From positions 223,901 to 287,900 of the forward strand of contig QZDW01000003.1 in NCBI GenBank assembly GCA_009917545.1: DNA of 64,000 nt. Direction: 5' to 3'. The notes beneath the pieces are model-generated. The model was given only the letters and a program-made list of their open reading frames with translations, was not told the DNA's origin and searched no databases. Position 1 is the stretch's first letter, and each line of letters begins with the position of its first letter. The stretch is from a bacterium 1XD42-76. GTDB lineage: Bacteria; Bacillota; Clostridia; Lachnospirales; Lachnospiraceae. A program made the position numbers and the translations under genes. Of the stretch, positions 45,992 to 54,813 are shown piece by piece.

Positions 45992-46017
45992 GAAAGGACG
46001 ATATATTCCTTTCTTTT
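45992..46017 (+). terminator. weak hairpin with T-run between wecB and the next transferase
   Basis: GAAAGGA (45992-45998) pairs with TCCTTTC (46007-46013), followed by TTTT. It could attenuate transcription inside the cluster. The AGGAG that follows is the RBS of the next gene. Confidence 0.45.
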
Positions 46018-46026
46018 AGGAGAATA

Positions 46027-47142
46027 ATGATGCCTGAAATATCCATTGTATTACCTACATATAACGGAGAGCAATATATCAGCCAATCTATTGATAGTAT
46101 ATTGAAACAGACCTTTCCAGATTGGGAACTAATCGTTGTAAATGACTGCTCAACAGATCGTACTCTGGAAATTGTAAAGCAGTATGCAGAGTATGATCAT
46201 AGAATAAAAATTATAGATAATAATATTAATAAAAAATTGCCAAATTCTTTGAATATCGGATTTCAACATTCTTGTGGGAGCTTACTCACCTGGACATCTG
46301 ATGACAATTTGTACCATGAAAATGCCCTAGAGATCATGAAGAATGAGTTAGAAAAAGATCCTTCTATCAATATGGTTCGTGCAGGGATGATAAATATAGA
46401 TGAAACGGGAGAAAAGATTGGGTTACAACCTGTTGGAGAGCCAGATATGCTTTATTTTCATAATAATATTGGCGCATGTTTTATGTATCGCAGAATTATA
46501 CTGGAAGAGATTGGTGAATATGATGCCGATCTGTTTTTGGTTGAGGATTATGACTATTGGTTACGAATCATCGAGCATTATAGTAAAATAAAGTATATCA
46601 AAGAACCATTATATTATTATCGTCGTCACAAAAATAGCCTGACAGAAACTAAAAAAACGATGATAAATAATCAAATTAGAAAACTAAAAGATAAGCATAT
46701 TCCGATTTTATTGAATAAGTTTGAACGGAATCCTTCTATGATTTGCCAATTATACTTGGATTATTACGGATGCACAGGTGATCTAAGTGGGATTGATAAA
46801 TATTTTTTTAGAGTATTTCCGCCATTAAAATATAATAGACAAAGGCTAAATGGTAAAGGGATAATTATATTGGGCGCGGGAAATATAGGGTGCTATGCAC
46901 AGAAAGTATTAGGAAAAAAAGTAATTTCATTTAGTGACAACGATTTAAAAAAAATTGGAAAGACTATAAATGGTATTCCTGTAATTTCGGTTGAAGAAAT
47001 GGTTATGATGAAGGATATGATAGACATCGTTATTGCCGTTTCTCCTGCATTTATTCATGAACTGCTAATACAGCTAGACTCAATTGGAATAAATGAATTT
47101 TATATTTATCAATGTATACTTTTTGGCAATTTAGAAGGATAA
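46027..47142 (+). CDS. GT2 glycosyltransferase with C-terminal Rossmann module
   Basis: A 371-residue protein. Residues 4-220 form a GT-A GT2 catalytic domain: ISIVLPTYNGEQYISQSIDS, LIVVNDCSTDRTLEI, SDDN as the DxD-like metal site, and EDYDYWLRI as the acceptor-side ED motif. After a short linker, residues 278-371 are the Rossmann module (GIIILGAGNIGCYAQKVL, SFSDNDLKKIGKTINGIPVI, DIVIAV). It is the shortest two-domain fusion in the cluster. No membrane helix is seen. The start could be either of two adjacent ATG codons behind TTAGGAG. Confidence 0.88.
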   Translation: MMPEISIVLPTYNGEQYISQSIDSILKQTFPDWELIVVNDCSTDRTLEIVKQYAEYDHRIKIIDNNINKKLPNSLNIGFQHSCGSLLTWTSDDNLYHENALEIMKNELEKDPSINMVRAGMINIDETGEKIGLQPVGEPDMLYFHNNIGACFMYRRIILEEIGEYDADLFLVEDYDYWLRIIEHYSKIKYIKEPLYYYRRHKNSLTETKKTMINNQIRKLKDKHIPILLNKFERNPSMICQLYLDYYGCTGDLSGIDKYFFRVFPPLKYNRQRLNGKGIIILGAGNIGCYAQKVLGKKVISFSDNDLKKIGKTINGIPVISVEEMVMMKDMIDIVIAVSPAFIHELLIQLDSIGINEFYIYQCILFGNLEG

Positions 47143-47223
47143 AAATTTAATTGTCAAATTAACAAAGCCATACCTGTATTATATAAAAATGACTAGTATC
47201 TATTATGGTTTGAGGAGCGTCGG

Positions 47224-48648
47224 ATGAAATCTGAATATTCATTGGGAATTGTGATTCCAGTTTATAATGTAGAAGAATATTTAAAGGAATGTCTGGAAAG
47301 TGTAGTGAACCAAACAATCCCGTTTGATGAGGTGATTCTTATTAATGATGGATCTTCAGACGGCAGTCAACAAATCTGTGAACAGTATTGTGAAACATAT
47401 TCATATTTTCAATTAATAAATCAGGAAAATCAGGGATTAGGAGCTGCGAGAAATCGTGGAATGTCACATTTGCAAAGTAATTATTTCATTTTCCTAGATT
47501 CTGATGATTACATTTCTTTAATGACTGTTGAGACAATAAAAGCTAAGCTAAAGGGCCATGACATCCTGTTTTATGCATCCAAAATCATCGAAGACATGAA
47601 GGGGATTGTACATTCAAATACTTATCTACGGAAAAAATCGTCATGTAATCAGATTATGTCGGGCTTAGATTTTTTTGATCGGTCATTTCCGGAAAATCAT
47701 ATTGTTTCAGCTTGTATGGCGGCATATAAAAAAGATTTTCTTGACAAATATAACATAAGATTTCCGGAAGGAGTGTATTACGAGGATAACTGTTTTTATA
47801 TAGAAAATATTATCCATGCAAAAAAAGTTGAAAGTCTGACAGAACAATTATATGTCAGACGATATCGTTTTGGTTCAATTATGACAGGCGATATCAGTCA
47901 AAAAAAATGTCTGGATAAAATGTATGTGCAGTTTAAAATATGGAATGATATTAGAGCAAATCCATCTATCGGATGGAAAGAAAATATACTCTGTAAGTAT
48001 CTCTTAAGAAATGTATCAGATACAATTTGGATGATAGAACAATGTGAGAAAACAAATGATATAAAGGTACAGGAAACTTTTTTTTGTAGGAAATTTATAG
48101 AGTATTGGGGGGAGATATGTAAAAATAATTTAACACTTCTACATGAGTGTAATATACTTTTAAAAATATATAAAAAGACAGGAAAAAGTAATGAGGCAGA
48201 ATATGAAGAGATTAAACAACAGTTTATAGAGAAACTAAAAAGCAAGCTGGAATCTCTACCTTTAAAAAATAAAAATTTGAAAGTCGGTATATACGGAATT
48301 GGAAATCATACAAAAACAATGCTACGCCTATACAAAAAATATGTAGGAAAAATAAACTGCGATTATTTCTATATTGTATCGGATATATCTCAGTCCGTGA
48401 TGGATTTTGATAATAAAAAGCAAATGATTGTATCATATAAAAACATTCCTAAAGATGTTGGAACAATTATTATATCTAGCCTGATACATAAGGATGATAT
48501 GGTAAGAAATTTAAAAAATATAGGTATAGAAATTGGGAAAATTTATTTGTTATATTCCTCAGAAGATTTTTTTGATTTGGTTATGGCAGAAGAATTTATA
48601 GAAAATGAGATTGAAAATGACGCCATTAGAAATAATCGATATAGCTAA
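47224..48648 (+). CDS. GT2 glycosyltransferase with C-terminal Rossmann module
   Basis: A 474-residue protein. The N-terminal GT2 domain shows LGIVIPVYNVEEYLKECLES, EVILINDGSSDGSQQICEQY, QGLGAARNRGMSH, FLDSDDYIS and YEDNCFYIENI. A helical middle region (residues 230-345) is followed by the Rossmann module from about residue 350 (LKVGIYGIGNHTKTMLRLYK, DYFYIVSDISQSVM, VGTIIISSLIHKDD). In this copy the strand-2 acid is a Ser-Asp pair rather than Asp-Asn, so its ligand specificity may differ. The sequence is very AT-rich. A region of gene remnants follows. Confidence 0.86.
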   Translation: MKSEYSLGIVIPVYNVEEYLKECLESVVNQTIPFDEVILINDGSSDGSQQICEQYCETYSYFQLINQENQGLGAARNRGMSHLQSNYFIFLDSDDYISLMTVETIKAKLKGHDILFYASKIIEDMKGIVHSNTYLRKKSSCNQIMSGLDFFDRSFPENHIVSACMAAYKKDFLDKYNIRFPEGVYYEDNCFYIENIIHAKKVESLTEQLYVRRYRFGSIMTGDISQKKCLDKMYVQFKIWNDIRANPSIGWKENILCKYLLRNVSDTIWMIEQCEKTNDIKVQETFFCRKFIEYWGEICKNNLTLLHECNILLKIYKKTGKSNEAEYEEIKQQFIEKLKSKLESLPLKNKNLKVGIYGIGNHTKTMLRLYKKYVGKINCDYFYIVSDISQSVMDFDNKKQMIVSYKNIPKDVGTIIISSLIHKDDMVRNLKNIGIEIGKIYLLYSSEDFFDLVMAEEFIENEIENDAIRNNRYS

Positions 48649-48827
48649 GAATGAGTTGATTTTTCCAATATCGTGTAATAAGAGAATATATTTGGTTTTA
48701 TACTTCAAAATTAACAAGGAAATAATACAGAAAAATTTTGATATAGGATGCTAAAAATTATGATAGGGGATTTTGTATAGTTTCTTAAATAAACTTGGGA
48801 AGATAAGCACTATCTCTGATTTTTTAA

Positions 48828-48849
48828 GAAACGCTGATTAAAGCGTTTC
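48828..48849. repeat. 8-bp hairpin in remnant-bearing gap
   Basis: GAAACGCT and AGCGTTTC around a short AT-rich loop, within the 1.1-kb stretch between two GT2 genes. Apart from this and the remnants at 49032-49483, I see nothing certain in 48649-49767. Confidence 0.35.
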
Positions 48850-49031
48850 CTGCGCTGGATTTGTGCCATAAAACGGCAAATTCCTTGCAAAAGTGTGTTG
48901 CTTTGAAAAGCTTATTCCCTTATGGGTTTAATACCCTGATGCTTGTATCGTTCTGAAAAAGGTCAGGATCGGGTACTCCCGTATGCTTGCATCAAGGTGC
49001 TTCATTTAGCTTTGAAAAAGTGAAAAACAAA

Positions 49032-49205
49032 ATGAAAAAGGCAATGTTATCCTTGTTGTCAACCGCTATAGGCGCAGTTGTCGGAACTGGAATTACAGGT
49101 AGCGTTATGGAAAAGTCGATTAAAAAGAATAATGCTATGTCGAACAAGCATTTATCTTTGCTTTTTGATGATGAATGAATGCGTGAAGGTGAAGCAGGAA
49201 GGAAA
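49032..49205 (+). pseudogene. remnant of a small membrane-anchored cluster gene, frameshifted
   Basis: From the ATG at 49032 the frame encodes a basic start and one transmembrane helix (MLSLLSTAIGAVVGTGITGS), then stops at TGA 49176-49178. The neighbouring frame continues with LMMNECVKVKQEGKNLAEL before another stop. The layout (short basic start, one helix, then an MNxxxxxKxxGKxL linker) matches proteins that normally go on into a Rossmann module, as the gene at 56355 does. The module itself is missing here. I read this as a decayed 5' fragment. Confidence 0.5.
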
Positions 49206-49210
49206 GAATC

Positions 49211-49483
49211 TTGCAGAATTATAGACAGAATTTTGTAAATCGGGCAGCTAACTTTTTATATTGGAATTTCTGGACACTGAATCGAGAGAGCCGAAAAGAT
49301 CTGTTTTATGCAATAAGAGAATATGTGCTGGACGAGCTTTTTGTTTCAGTGGTTTCCTTAGTTCTTTTTTATAACACTTTTGACGAATGGTTTATCCGGC
49401 AGATTCGTGCAGCCGAAACCTTTGAAGCATGTGAGCTCCCTATAGATCATCAAATGTGCCGCACAAATCAAAGGAGATATTAA
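49211..49483 (+). pseudogene. remnant of the middle/C-terminal part of a GT2 transferase
   Basis: A 90-codon frame reading QNFVNRAANFLYWNFWTLN and SRKDLFYAIREYVLDEL. It resembles residues just after the catalytic domain of the GT2 protein at 52458-53819 (KSFINRAAEYVVWNLCGMSS, DYFHEFYQYVRSEG). No GT2 catalytic motif and no Rossmann module accompany it. It directly abuts the frameshifted membrane-anchor remnant, so two unrelated gene pieces are joined. Confidence 0.5.
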
Positions 49484-49767
49484 TAGTTTTTGAAAATAAT
49501 ATTAAATTGTGACTCCCAATAGGGAAAGTAAGAAAATCAAAGAAATGAAAAAAGAACGGTAATTCGGACTTTATCGAGTTTCCGAGATCACGCTATTTGA
49601 GATAGTGAGGTAATACCATAAAAATCAAAAGCCCTTAAGAAGTTTTATAACTCCAACGGCACCTTTTGCAGAAAGGCGGATTACAAATATAGAGATACAT
49701 ATGGTATTTGGCACGTGTTTAGAAGCAATAGAAATATTCCCTGATTAATAGGTAAATATGAGGAATA

Positions 49768-51045
49768 GTGATGCAAGCAGATATATCAATTATTATACCA
49801 GTTTATAATATGGAAAAGCACTTAAGAGACTGTATAAATAGCGTTATTAATCAAACTTATAGAAATATTGAAATAATTTGTATTGATGATGCGTCAGAAG
49901 ATGAAAGCCAAATAATTATAAAAGAGTACGCTGATATAGATGAAAGATTAAAGATGGTTTCAGAACCTCGCAATGTCGGGACATCTAAAGCCCGAAAAGA
50001 CGGCGTACTGAAATCAACAGGGCAATATATTTTGTTTATCGATGCAGATGATTGCTTAGAGAAAAATGCGTGTGAGAAATTAGCGGAGGTAATGAAAGAA
50101 AATTCTGCAGATATTGTTCAATTTGGCGTTTACGTAAAAGCATGTGCAGGGATAAAAATAAGTGATGCAAAAATAATGCAAAACTGGATGAAACCCTATC
50201 TAGGAAAACATGATATAGATGATATACAGAATTTATGCTTTAAAGAAAAAAAAATTGGACACAACCTGTCTGGAAAATTGCTTAATGGCGATATTTGCAG
50301 AAGGGCTTTTTCTTATCTGTCTGATGAAAAATTTGTCATGGCAGAAGATATGTATGCATTTTTGGCTATAACCGAAATATCACAGTCTTATCTGGGTATT
50401 CCTGATATGTTATATATATATAATTATGGATATGGAATAACAGGAAAAAAAAAGGATCTGCTTGCACAGTTTGAAACATATTGTGAACTCCCCAAAATAA
50501 TTGAAGGTTGCCGTTCTATTCTTGAAAAATCAGGAAAAAATATAGAACTATATGAATATATACAAGATAATTTATTAGATATCTGTATAGGCTTTATGAT
50601 TGGAAATGCAGAGAAGTTGAAGCAATATTCAGAACAAATTCTGATAAACATGCTGATAAAATATTGGAACAAAAAATGTATTGGAAAGATGGTATTGACC
50701 TTATTAAGTGAGAGTAATTTTGGGCGGAGAGTGACAGAAGATAAAAAATGGTTATTTCCCTTCAAACATATAAAAAGAGATTCAAGAGTCGTCTTGTATG
50801 GGGCTGGCGATATGGGACATGACTATTATAGACAGATAAAGGAAACGAACTATTGTGAACTGTCTGCGTGGGTTGACCGGGCATTTATGGATTATTATGA
50901 TAATGACTATAAAATTTCTTCACCAGAGGAAATTAACAGAATAGATTTTGATTATGTAGTGATTGCTGTTTATGGCGAAAAGATAAGGAAAGACATAAAG
51001 CGTTTTCTAATTACGTTGGGAGTGAGAAGAGAATGTATTATATAG
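49768..51045 (+). CDS. GT2 glycosyltransferase with C-terminal Rossmann module
   Basis: A 425-residue protein. GT2 motifs are ISIIIPVYNMEKHLRDCINS, EIICIDDASEDESQII, NVGTSKARKDGVLKS, LFIDADDCLEKNA and a C-terminal catalytic AEDMYAFLAITE. A helical stretch leads to the Rossmann module at about residues 340-425 (SRVVLYGAGDMGHDYYRQI, LSAWVDRAFMDYYDND, FDYVVIAVYGEKI). The ATG choice is between 49768 and 49771. It follows the remnant-bearing gap and begins a run of closely packed genes. Donor and acceptor are unknown. Confidence 0.87.
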   Translation: MMQADISIIIPVYNMEKHLRDCINSVINQTYRNIEIICIDDASEDESQIIIKEYADIDERLKMVSEPRNVGTSKARKDGVLKSTGQYILFIDADDCLEKNACEKLAEVMKENSADIVQFGVYVKACAGIKISDAKIMQNWMKPYLGKHDIDDIQNLCFKEKKIGHNLSGKLLNGDICRRAFSYLSDEKFVMAEDMYAFLAITEISQSYLGIPDMLYIYNYGYGITGKKKDLLAQFETYCELPKIIEGCRSILEKSGKNIELYEYIQDNLLDICIGFMIGNAEKLKQYSEQILINMLIKYWNKKCIGKMVLTLLSESNFGRRVTEDKKWLFPFKHIKRDSRVVLYGAGDMGHDYYRQIKETNYCELSAWVDRAFMDYYDNDYKISSPEEINRIDFDYVVIAVYGEKIRKDIKRFLITLGVRRECII

Positions 51046-51222
51046 AACGAATACAGAACGCTGGAAAGCTTGGTTCTAATGCAAAAGGGGACAGTACATT
51101 TTATAGTATATGAATGGGGACATCGAGTTATGGATTATTTAGAAAGAATTGATATATTTGCAGAGCAATAGATATAAATCCCTATGATGATCAGGAGCTT
51201 GAATTGTAAGGAGGAGAAAAGG

Positions 51223-52446
51223 ATGGATAGGGTAATACCTGTTGTAACAACAACGGACAGTGCTTACGTTCTGAACTGTTATGTTACAATATTTTCCATT
51301 ATCAATGCGTCAGATAAAAAGAATGCTTACTATATATACATAATGACAACCAATTTGGGCATGGAAGATATAACATTTTTGGAAAGTTTGTCGCAGGAGA
51401 AGATAACCGTAAAATGTGTAGACATTTCCGATATAGTCAAAAACGTGAATTTGCAGCAGACAATGCATTTTCCGATACAGACATATTACCGTATGTTTAT
51501 TCCGTTAGCTTTTCCCAATTATGAAAAAATTCTTTATCTTGATTCTGATCTCTGTGTTTTGCATGATATTTCAGAATTGTATGACATCGATTTAGAGGGA
51601 CACGCAGTTGGAGTGGTAAGGGATGTTCCATGTATTCATCTGGCTCAGCACGAAAAAGAAATCGGAAATCTCGACTGTAAAAGAACTTTTAATTCGGGTG
51701 TAATGCTGATGGATATCAAGGCCTTTGAGAGGGAATGTGTACGGGAAAGATGTCTTGCGCTACTTTCAGAGGATTATGAACGAGAAAAAAGAAAATTGAT
51801 ATATGCAGATAATGATGCATTAAATATAGTTTTGTATGATGAATGGAAATGTTTGGATGATGCTTGGAATTTTCAGTGGCAGTATCAATGGCAAATGGAT
51901 GTCGTATATGGGGAATACCAGGGGTCCTACAGAAATACGGCTCAAAATCCCTATATCATACATTTTGCAGGAAAAGTGAAACCCTGGACACATCCAGAAT
52001 ATCCAATGGCAGAGGTGTTTTGGGATCTGGCAGAGAAGGCAGAGATCGCCCGAAAGATTGCTTTTAAATATATAGTGGATATAAGAAAAAACAAGGAAAT
52101 TTTTGACTGTTTCGAGGTGTTTCGATTTCCATATTCACGTATTCCTTCAAATAGCAAAATTGCGATATATGCGGCGGGAAAAGTAGGAAAAGCATTTTTT
52201 GAACAAATGCAGATTATCCATTATGCAGAGGTTATAGTCTGGGTGGATAAGAATTATGGATATTTTCAATGTAATAAATTTGTAGATTCACCCAAGGAGC
52301 TTTTGGAGAGAAAAGCGGAATATCAGTATGTGATAGTTGCAATTGAAGATAAACAGATAGCAGATGATGCAGTTTTTGAGCTCATGAAAATGGGTATCGC
52401 AGAGGATAAACTTGTTTGGGAGCAATATAAAATTAAAAAAGAATAG
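51223..52446 (+). CDS. GT8 glycosyltransferase with C-terminal Rossmann module
   Basis: A 407-residue protein from the ATG at 51223 (AAGGAGG at 8 bases; the frame opens at 51184). Residues 4-280 are a GT8 retaining galactosyl/glucosyltransferase: VVTTTDSAYVLNCYVTIFSI, KILYLDSDLCVLHDISELYD with the DxD metal site, FNSGVMLMDI, and HFAGKVKPWTHPE. Residues 310-407 are the Rossmann module (SKIAIYAAGKVGKAFFEQM, VIVWVDKNYGYFQCNKFV, YQYVIVAIEDKQI). This is the same module as in the GT2 and GT4 proteins, now on an unrelated catalytic fold. It is 11 bases upstream of the next gene. Confidence 0.9.
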   Translation: MDRVIPVVTTTDSAYVLNCYVTIFSIINASDKKNAYYIYIMTTNLGMEDITFLESLSQEKITVKCVDISDIVKNVNLQQTMHFPIQTYYRMFIPLAFPNYEKILYLDSDLCVLHDISELYDIDLEGHAVGVVRDVPCIHLAQHEKEIGNLDCKRTFNSGVMLMDIKAFERECVRERCLALLSEDYEREKRKLIYADNDALNIVLYDEWKCLDDAWNFQWQYQWQMDVVYGEYQGSYRNTAQNPYIIHFAGKVKPWTHPEYPMAEVFWDLAEKAEIARKIAFKYIVDIRKNKEIFDCFEVFRFPYSRIPSNSKIAIYAAGKVGKAFFEQMQIIHYAEVIVWVDKNYGYFQCNKFVDSPKELLERKAEYQYVIVAIEDKQIADDAVFELMKMGIAEDKLVWEQYKIKKE

Positions 52447-52457
52447 AGGAGAGCCTG

Positions 52458-53819
52458 ATGAAGCCGTTGGTTTCTGTTATTGTGCCTGTATATAATGCAG
52501 AAAAGTATTTAACTGAGTGTATGGATAGTATTGTTGGGCAATCGTATGGAGAGCTTGAGATTGTATGTGTAAACGATGGTTCAGAGGATCATAGCAGGGA
52601 TATTATCCGTGATTATATAAAAAAAGATAATAGAATAAAATTATTGGAGCAGAAACGTAGTTTTGCAGGGGTTGCAAGGAACAGAGGAATGGAATTCTCA
52701 ACGGGAAAATATATTATTTTCCTGGATGCCGATGATTTTTTTGATTTTAAACTGATCGAAAAAATGGTTGGGAGAGCTGAAAGTACAGAAGCAGATGTTG
52801 TAATATGTAATAGCCAGGGCTATAACGAGGAAAAAAAGAAAATTCATTTTTTAAAAGGAGCTTTAAATAAGAAAATCGCCCCTGAAAAGGATTCTTTTTC
52901 CTGGCAGGATGTGCCAGATCATATTTTTCAGCTCACTGTTGGATGGCCCTGGGATAAACTGTATCGCTTGGACTTTATCCGCAATAAAAATATTTGTTTC
53001 CAGGAAACCCGAGTAGCCAATGATGCATTATTTGTTGATCTTGCCTTTGCAGAGGCGCAGCGTATCACAATTGTTGATGATATTTTAGTTACCCACAGGA
53101 CAAGCGTTTCTGAATCTATAGAGAATACAAGATATCGGTGGTGGAGATGCGGCTTTGATATGTTGTATGCAGAACAAAATGCTTTGAAGGAAAGGGATTT
53201 ATTTCACCATCTGGAAAAGAGCTTTATAAACAGAGCGGCAGAATATGTTGTCTGGAATCTGTGTGGAATGAGCAGTACGGATTATTTTCATGAATTTTAC
53301 CAGTATGTCAGATCAGAGGGAATTCTACGGCTGGGACTTTTAAAATATCAGGAGAATTTTTACTATGATAAATTTGTTTACGATAAAATACAGAAAGTAA
53401 CACTTTTGGCAGAGAGTGAGTATTTAGCAAGGCATATATCAAAGTTGAATATATGTATAAATAATCTGTCAGAGATTATAGAAAGAAAACGATGGTATTT
53501 TCCAGAAAAAATATTTCCAAAAAATATAAGATTAGTTCTTTACGGATACGGAGAAGTTGGACGGGATTTTTACCAGCAGATTGTGGACTCGGGAAATTTT
53601 CGGCTCGTCGCTGTTGTGGATAAAAATTATAGAGAGATTGCGGACAAAACGGTTGAGGTGAAACCTGTCGAGGAAGTTTGTAATCTGGAGTTTGACTTCA
53701 TCCTGATAGCTGTTTTGGATAAAGCCACAGCAGAAAAAATAAGAGATAGTCTGTTATGTAGAGGTATCGCTTCAAATAAGATTGCCTGGCATGATATAAG
53801 TGAGAAGGGTACGGATTAA
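52458..53819 (+). CDS. GT2 glycosyltransferase with C-terminal Rossmann module
   Basis: A 453-residue protein. GT2 motifs: VSVIVPVYNAEKYLTECMDS, EIVCVNDGSEDHSRDIIRDY, FAGVARNRGMEFS, IIFLDADDFFDF, and an ND pair in RVANDALFVDLAFAEA. The middle part (residues 245-350) matches the stranded fragment at 49211-49483. The Rossmann module begins at about residue 357 (IRLVLYGYGEVGRDFYQQI, LVAVVDKNYREIADKTVEV, FDFILIAVLDKATAEKI). The start ATG follows AGGAGAG. The GT2 body is of the type that often builds repeating-unit surface polysaccharides. Confidence 0.89.
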   Translation: MKPLVSVIVPVYNAEKYLTECMDSIVGQSYGELEIVCVNDGSEDHSRDIIRDYIKKDNRIKLLEQKRSFAGVARNRGMEFSTGKYIIFLDADDFFDFKLIEKMVGRAESTEADVVICNSQGYNEEKKKIHFLKGALNKKIAPEKDSFSWQDVPDHIFQLTVGWPWDKLYRLDFIRNKNICFQETRVANDALFVDLAFAEAQRITIVDDILVTHRTSVSESIENTRYRWWRCGFDMLYAEQNALKERDLFHHLEKSFINRAAEYVVWNLCGMSSTDYFHEFYQYVRSEGILRLGLLKYQENFYYDKFVYDKIQKVTLLAESEYLARHISKLNICINNLSEIIERKRWYFPEKIFPKNIRLVLYGYGEVGRDFYQQIVDSGNFRLVAVVDKNYREIADKTVEVKPVEEVCNLEFDFILIAVLDKATAEKIRDSLLCRGIASNKIAWHDISEKGTD

Positions 53820-53832
53820 AAGGTGATGGAAT

Positions 53833-54768
53833 ATGAGAATTATGATTCTTGGGGCGGCCGGATTTATTGGGACGAATCTGACGGAAAAAATAAGCAGCGC
53901 TAATGGAGATGTAATCACATTGGTGGACAAGGATTGGAGTGCATTGAAGAGGCTAAGTACGCTGCAAAGAGACTTGGTTAACAGAAAGCAGATCAAACTC
54001 GTCATGGAAACAGGTTTTGATGAATTGCTTGAGGGCCAGGATATCATTTATCATCTGATTAGTACGACTGTACCAACGACGTCGAATTATCATATCCCAC
54101 AGGAAATCAGCGATAATGTTGAACTTATGTCCAGATTTCTGGAGTCATGTGTGAAGTGCGGTGTTAAAAGAGTTATTTTTCTTTCTTCCGGAGGAACCGT
54201 ATATGGGATCGATCATCGATGTCCGTTAAAAGAAGGCATGGAGACAAATCCGATTAATTCATATGGCGTACAGAAGGTAATGAATGAAAAACTACTGTAT
54301 TTATATCAATATATGCATGGATTAGATTATCGTATTATACGGCTTTCCAACCCTTTTGGGCCATATCAAAAGCCGAATGGTATATTAGGTGCGGTAACAA
54401 CTTTTACATATAAAGCTCTGAAGGGCGAAGAGATTCTCGTTTACGGGGATGGTTCCGTTGTCAGGGATTATATTTATATTGATGATGCTGTAAAAGCAAT
54501 TGTAGCGATTGGAAGCAGTGAGGGAAAGGAACGGCTATATAATGTTGGAAGAGGGATAGGGACCAGCATTAATCAGCTATTGGAGATAATTGGGGAAACA
54601 TTAGGAATCACATTGAAAGTTAGATATGTACAGGGGAGGCCAGTTGATGTTCCGGTAAATTATCTGGATATTTCAAAATACGAAAAATATTTCGGGAAAT
54701 TAAATCCTATATCTTTGCAGGAAGGAATTAGAAAGACTGCCGAGTTTATGAAGAAGGAATATTTATGA
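53833..54768 (+). CDS. NAD-dependent nucleotide-sugar epimerase/dehydratase
   Basis: An extended short-chain dehydrogenase of 311 residues. It has the NAD-binding start RIMILGAAGFIGTNLTEKI, the catalytic Ser region RVIFLSSGGTVYG, the YxxxK pair in SYGVQKVMNEKLL, and the substrate loop RLSNPFGPYQKPNGILG with VYGDGSVVRDYIYIDDAV. These are traits of the GalE/UDP-glucose 4-epimerase group. The product could be UDP-Gal, UDP-GalNAc or a related sugar for the GT8 and GT2 enzymes next to it. It has no add-on module. The ATG at 53833 is preceded by AGGTGATGG. Confidence 0.92.
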   Translation: MRIMILGAAGFIGTNLTEKISSANGDVITLVDKDWSALKRLSTLQRDLVNRKQIKLVMETGFDELLEGQDIIYHLISTTVPTTSNYHIPQEISDNVELMSRFLESCVKCGVKRVIFLSSGGTVYGIDHRCPLKEGMETNPINSYGVQKVMNEKLLYLYQYMHGLDYRIIRLSNPFGPYQKPNGILGAVTTFTYKALKGEEILVYGDGSVVRDYIYIDDAVKAIVAIGSSEGKERLYNVGRGIGTSINQLLEIIGETLGITLKVRYVQGRPVDVPVNYLDISKYEKYFGKLNPISLQEGIRKTAEFMKKEYL

Positions 54769-54813
54769 TTCCAGGAAGATAAAGAGAAAAAATTGAAAGG
54801 GAGAAAGAAAACA

